17,534 bases of DNA from JBEVMS01 sp040508515 (GTDB lineage: Bacteria > Pseudomonadota > Gammaproteobacteria > Xanthomonadales > Rhodanobacteraceae): NCBI GenBank assembly GCA_040508515.1, contig JBEVMS010000129.1, positions 1 to 17,534 of the forward strand, given 5' to 3'. Both the position numbers and the translations under genes were made by a program. Shown piece by piece: positions 14,941 to 17,534 of the stretch (position 1 is the stretch's first letter; each line of letters begins with the position of its first letter). Under the pieces are notes generated by a model. It saw only the letters and a list, made by a program, of their open reading frames with translations, had not been told where the DNA came from and ran no database searches.

Positions 14941-14973
14941 GCGCCCCGCCGTTCGCCAGCGTTGCGTACAGTC

Positions 14974-15015
14974 CGACGAGCGGTGTGGTTGATCCACATC
15001 GCTCGTCGCGTTTTT
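14974..15015 (+). terminator. Terminator-like hairpin between infB and rbfA
   Basis: A 15-bp stem (14974-14988 with 14994-15008, one G-U pair, no mismatch) closes a 5-base TTGAT loop and is followed by CG and TTTTT (15011-15015). It begins 34 bases after the infB stop. The stem is stronger than needed for an intrinsic terminator, while the T tract is short and offset by two bases, so partial termination or RNase III processing is likely. I find no well-spaced promoter between it and rbfA, so some read-through must feed rbfA and truB. Confidence 0.75.
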
Positions 15016-15060
15016 GCGGTTGCCGCCACGGTGGCGACCTATGTTTAAGAGGAGCGCGTT

Positions 15061-15441
15061 ATGCCTTCGCGTGATTTCAAACGCACCGACCGCGTCGGTG
15101 CCGAGCTGCGCCGGGAGATCGGCCTGCTGGTCCATGCCGCGGTGCGCGACCACGCGCTGCCGTCGGTCAGCGTGTCGGATGTGGAAGTGACCCGCGATCT
15201 GGACTGGGCCACCGTGTGGGTGACGGCGTTGTCGCCGGAGCAATCGATCGAAGCGATCAAGGGACTCAAAGCGTTGACGGTGGAGTTCCGCCGTTCGCTG
15301 GCGCGAGGTATGCGCCTGCGCCGGGTGCCGGAGCTGCGCTTCAAGTACGACGACTCGGTCGATAAGGGCGAGCGGATCGAAACCTTGCTGCGGCAGAATC
15401 CCGTGTCCCCGGCGCCCGAGCCGGACGCCGACGAGAGCTAA
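15061..15441 (+). CDS. rbfA: 30S ribosome-binding factor RbfA
   Basis: RbfA is a small KH-fold protein that binds the 30S subunit near helix 1 of 16S rRNA and is needed for late maturation and cold adaptation. The 126-residue product shows the family pattern RVGAELRREIGLLVHAAVRD (about 10-29), VSVSDVEVTRDLDWATVWVT (about 37-56), a helix-rich middle and LRRVPELRFKYDDSVDKGERI near the C-terminus. The ribosome site AGAGGAG (15048-15054) is strong and 6 bases before the ATG. Upstream is the infB-rbfA terminator-like hairpin; truB starts 2 bases after the stop. Confidence 0.95.
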   Translation: MPSRDFKRTDRVGAELRREIGLLVHAAVRDHALPSVSVSDVEVTRDLDWATVWVTALSPEQSIEAIKGLKALTVEFRRSLARGMRLRRVPELRFKYDDSVDKGERIETLLRQNPVSPAPEPDADES

Positions 15442-15443
15442 AC

Positions 15444-16382
15444 GTGGCGAAGATCGTCTGGCGTGACCTGCATGGACTGCTGTTGCTCGACAAGCCGCTG
15501 GGTTTGAGTTCCAACCAGGCGTTGCAGGCGGCGCGCAAGCTGCTGCGCGCGGCCAAAGGCGGGCACACCGGTGCGCTGGACCCGTTAGCCACCGGCCTGC
15601 TGCCGCTTTGCTTCGGCGAGGGCACCAAGATCGCCGGTACCTTGCTGGGATCGCGCAAGGCCTACCTGGCTGAATGCCGCTTGGGCGCGACCACCCGCAC
15701 CGCCGATCTGGAAGGCGAGGTGGTCGAGCGTCGCCCGGTGCCGACATTGGACGCGGCAGCGATCGAGGCCGCGCTGGTGTCGCTGCGAGGGCGAATCATC
15801 CAGGTGCCGCCGGTTTATTCGGCGATCAAGCAAGACGGCGAGCCGTTGTATCTCAAGGCGCGTCGAGGCGAAGCGGTCGACGTGCCCTCGCGCGAGGTAG
15901 AGGTGTTCACCTTGACCCTGCTCGAACACCAAGGCGACAGCTTGCGACTGTATGTCGAGTGCGGTTCGGGCACCTACATCCGCAGCCTGGCGGTCGATCT
16001 GGGCGAGGCGCTGGGGTGCGGCGCGCATCTGACCGCGTTGCGTCGGCTATGGGTCGATCCGTTCGAGAAACCGCAGATGGTTAGTTTGGAGCAGTTGCAG
16101 CAGGCCGCGGAGCAGGGCGATAGCGCGCTGGATGCGCTGCTGCTGCCCGTGGCGGCCGGGCTGGCAAAACTGCCGCAGGTGCACCTGGAGGCGGCCGACA
16201 GCGCCTCCGTGGCTCGTGGTCGCAAAGTGCAGGGCGATTTTCCTGTGGCAGAACGCGTGGCGGCTTATGCCGACGACGGTCGCCTGCTGGCATTGGCGCA
16301 AGTCGATGCACAGGGGATTTTGCAGGTGATACGCGGCTTCAATCTGGCGCCGAGGGCTGCGATTCAGCAAACGGGTTTGTGA
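15444..16382 (+). CDS. truB: tRNA pseudouridine(55) synthase TruB
   Basis: TruB makes pseudouridine at position 55 in the T loop of nearly all tRNAs and also acts as a tRNA chaperone. The 312-residue protein has the N-terminal motif GLLLLDKPLGLSSNQALQ (11-28), the catalytic motif GHTGALDPLATGLLP with Asp46 as the nucleophile, YSAIKQDGEPLY around the conserved Tyr, and CGSGTYIRSLAVDLGEALG. The C-terminal 60-70 residues fit the PUA-like domain. The start is GTG at 15444, 2 bases after the rbfA stop; no nearby in-frame ATG would keep the N-terminal motif intact. Translation is probably coupled to rbfA. Confidence 0.97.
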   Translation: MAKIVWRDLHGLLLLDKPLGLSSNQALQAARKLLRAAKGGHTGALDPLATGLLPLCFGEGTKIAGTLLGSRKAYLAECRLGATTRTADLEGEVVERRPVPTLDAAAIEAALVSLRGRIIQVPPVYSAIKQDGEPLYLKARRGEAVDVPSREVEVFTLTLLEHQGDSLRLYVECGSGTYIRSLAVDLGEALGCGAHLTALRRLWVDPFEKPQMVSLEQLQQAAEQGDSALDALLLPVAAGLAKLPQVHLEAADSASVARGRKVQGDFPVAERVAAYADDGRLLALAQVDAQGILQVIRGFNLAPRAAIQQTGL

Positions 16383-16387
16383 CGGTC

Positions 16388-16417
16388 TTGTTGTGATCGC
16401 CGCCAGCCCGTTAGAAT
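16388..16417 (+). promoter_or_regulatory. Sigma70-type promoter for rpsO-pnp
   Basis: TTGTTG (16388-16393) and TAGAAT (16412-16417) are separated by 18 bases, placing the start near 16424, about 100 bases before rpsO. A dedicated rpsO promoter between truB and rpsO is also known in E. coli. The exact -10 hexamer and spacing match the possible distal promoter at 9385-9414. Confidence 0.65.
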
Positions 16418-16449
16418 AGGCAGCTCGTTAACACATTTTATTCATCAAG

Positions 16450-16495
16450 GCGAAGCTTGGGCAACGTCATCTCCGTGATGTTGCCCAAGCTTCGC
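16450..16495 (+). promoter_or_regulatory. Long hairpin in the rpsO 5' leader
   Basis: A 20-bp stem (16450-16469 with 16476-16495, one G-U at 16466/16479, no mismatch or bulge) closes a 6-base TCTCCG loop. It lies between the predicted rpsO promoter and the ribosome site. A run of five Ts (16503-16507) follows, but 7 bases after the stem, so this is not a normal terminator. The obvious roles are S15 autoregulation (S15 binds structured leaders of its own mRNA in several bacterial groups, with different folds) or an RNase III site. The structure is certain; which role applies is inference. Confidence 0.8.
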
Positions 16496-16507
16496 ATCCG
16501 CATTTTT

Positions 16508-16520
16508 AGGAAGAGATCCT
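16508..16520 (+). promoter_or_regulatory. rpsO ribosome binding site in a small self-pairing element
   Basis: The ribosome site AGGAAG (16508-16513) lies 8 bases before the rpsO ATG. Its AGGA can pair with TCCT (16517-16520) across AGAGA, a 4-bp stem that could partly hide it. Only four pairs, so the masking is tentative. Confidence 0.4.
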
Positions 16521-16521
16521 C

Positions 16522-16791
16522 ATGTCCCTTACCGCAGAACAGACCGGCAAGATCATTGCTGACTTCGGCCGCGTGCCCAATGACACCGGCTCGCCGGAAG
16601 TCCAGGTGGCCCTGCTTTCGGCCCGCATCGAACACCTCACCGGCCACTTCAAGACCCACAAGCAGGATCACCATTCCCGTCGTGGCTTGCTGCAATTGGT
16701 CAACCGTCGTAAGAGCCTGCTCGCTTATCTCAAGGATCGCGATCTTGGCCGCTATCAGAGCCTGATCGAACGCCTCGGCCTGCGCCGTTAA
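16522..16791 (+). CDS. rpsO: 30S ribosomal protein S15
   Basis: S15 is a primary binder of the central domain of 16S rRNA and contributes to bridge B4 with the 50S subunit. The 89-residue protein is the exact usual length and shows the family signature from GSPEVQVALLSARIEHLTGH (about 23-42) through HKQDHHSRRGLLQLVNRRKSL to the C-terminal ERLGLRR. The ATG at 16522 has AGGAAG 8 bases upstream. It lies downstream of its own apparent promoter and a 20-bp leader hairpin. pnp begins only 19 bases after the stop with no terminator, so the two are cotranscribed. Confidence 0.98.
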   Translation: MSLTAEQTGKIIADFGRVPNDTGSPEVQVALLSARIEHLTGHFKTHKQDHHSRRGLLQLVNRRKSLLAYLKDRDLGRYQSLIERLGLRR

Positions 16792-16810
16792 TTCGGAAGG
16801 ACATATCAAA

Positions 16811-17534
16811 GTGGCGAAAGTAACCAAGTCATTCCAGTACGGTAATCACGAAGTCACACTGGAGACGGGCGAAATCGCCCGGCAGGCGTCCGGTGCGGTT
16901 GTCGTCAGCATGGGCGGTACGGTGGTGCTGGTCACCGCGGTAGCCGCCAACAAGGCACGCGAGGGGCAGGATTTCTTCCCGCTCACGGTCGACTACGTGG
17001 AGAAGTTCTACTCCGCCGGTCGTATTCCAGGTGGCTTCTTCAAACGCGAAGGCCGCCCGACCGAAAAGGAAACGCTGACCTCGCGGCTGATCGATCGCCC
17101 GGTGCGTCCGCTGTTCCCGGAAGAGTTCAGGAACGAAGTGCAGGTCATCGCACAGGTGATCTCGCTCAATCCGGAAATCGACGGCGACATCCCGGCGCTG
17201 CTCGGCGCCTCCGCTGCGCTGAGCCTGGCCGGTATCCCGTTCAAGGGTCCGATCGGCGCTGCCCGCGTCGGTTATGCCGCCGGCAAGTACCTGCTTAACC
17301 CGACTGCCACCGAGCTGAAAACCTCGGAGCTGGACCTGGTCGTGGCGGGCACCGCCGGCGCCGTGCTGATGGTGGAATCCGAAGCCAAGCTGCTGTCCGA
17401 GGACGTGATGCTCGGCGCGGTGATGTTCGGTCATCAGCAGATGCAGGCCGCGGTCGACGCGATCAATGCGTTCGTCGCCGAAGCCGGTCGCAAGAGCTTC
17501 AAGTGGGAAGCGCCCAGCCGCAACGATGCGCTGT
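16811..17534 (+). CDS. pnp: Polynucleotide phosphorylase, N-terminal part (3' end outside window)
   Basis: PNPase is the phosphorolytic 3'-5' exoribonuclease of the RNA degradosome. The visible 241 residues run off the window end in an open frame and cover the first RNase PH domain and the start of the linker helices. Family landmarks are GEIARQASGAVVVSMGGTVV (about 20-39), DFFPLTVDYVEKFYSAGRIPGG (split by the window of residues 54-75), FFKREGRPTEKETL and RLIDRPVRPLFPEEF (92-106). The start is GTG at 16811, with AAGGA (16797-16801) 9 bases upstream; no in-frame ATG lies before Met34, which is inside the domain. KH and S1 domains would be beyond the window. Confidence 0.97.
   Translation, partial: MAKVTKSFQYGNHEVTLETGEIARQASGAVVVSMGGTVVLVTAVAANKAREGQDFFPLTVDYVEKFYSAGRIPGGFFKREGRPTEKETLTSRLIDRPVRPLFPEEFRNEVQVIAQVISLNPEIDGDIPALLGASAALSLAGIPFKGPIGAARVGYAAGKYLLNPTATELKTSELDLVVAGTAGAVLMVESEAKLLSEDVMLGAVMFGHQQMQAAVDAINAFVAEAGRKSFKWEAPSRNDAL

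Noticed and set aside
15014..15045. Promoter for rbfA (TTGCGG to TATGTT)
   Set aside because: The spacing is 20 bases, or 14 with the next TTGCCG, both outside the usual range; not supported.
11863..15747. 1294-codon open frame on the minus strand across infB, rbfA and into truB
   Set aside because: It lies wholly opposite well-identified genes and its translation is rich in His, Arg, Gly and Ala, as expected from the antisense of GC-biased codons. No ribosome site or recognisable domain.
1..17534. Mobile elements, CRISPR arrays, defence or secondary-metabolite genes
   Set aside because: Read through on both strands; all coding space is taken by core respiratory and translation/transcription genes, and no repeats beyond the listed hairpins were seen.

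Overview
The window is ordinary bacterial chromosome: GC-rich, densely coded, and all recognisable genes on the + strand. The best fit is a gammaproteobacterium of the Xanthomonadales/Lysobacterales. The 3' half of a nuo operon runs directly into initiator tRNA-rimP-nusA-infB-rbfA-truB-rpsO-pnp, an order I associate with that group. RimP diverges from the Xanthomonas/Xylella version I remember, so a Rhodanobacteraceae-type host (Dyella, Luteibacter, Rhodanobacter and relatives) is my guess. This placement is inference from memory, not a search.

Region 1 (1-9117) holds nuoG (5' end missing) and complete nuoH, I, J, K, L, M and N, packed with gaps of 3-23 bases and one 4-base overlap. They encode the distal part of the peripheral arm (NuoG, NuoI) and the whole hydrophobic proton-pumping arm (H, J, K, L, M, N) of respiratory complex I. 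A strong intrinsic terminator at 9168-9197 closes the operon.

Region 2 (9198-9823) is non-coding apart from one tRNA. It has about 300 bases with no credible gene, a good sigma70-type promoter at 9509-9537 (with a possible second one at 9385-9414), the initiator tRNA-fMet at 9551-9627, an intrinsic terminator at 9646-9672, and a terminator-like attenuator at 9768-9792 just before rimP. The last matches the position of the known rimP leader.

Region 3 (9824-17534) is the transcription/translation factor cluster: ribosome maturation (RimP, RbfA), transcription elongation and termination (NusA), translation initiation (IF2), tRNA pseudouridylation (TruB), ribosomal protein S15 and the start of polynucleotide phosphorylase (cut by the window end). 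Several junctions carry clear RNA hairpins: a 9-bp stem with a GAAA loop before infB, a 15-bp terminator-like stem before rbfA, and a 20-bp stem in the rpsO leader downstream of an apparent promoter. By contrast rpsO and pnp are only 19 bases apart, so the long leader hairpin known before E. coli pnp has no room here.

I see no mobile element, CRISPR array, phage gene, toxin-antitoxin or defence gene, and no evidence of a new protein system. What deserves a second look is mostly RNA: the U1-U72 initiator tRNA, the run of attenuators and hairpins through the nusA operon, the rpsO leader, and a His-rich loop in NuoL.
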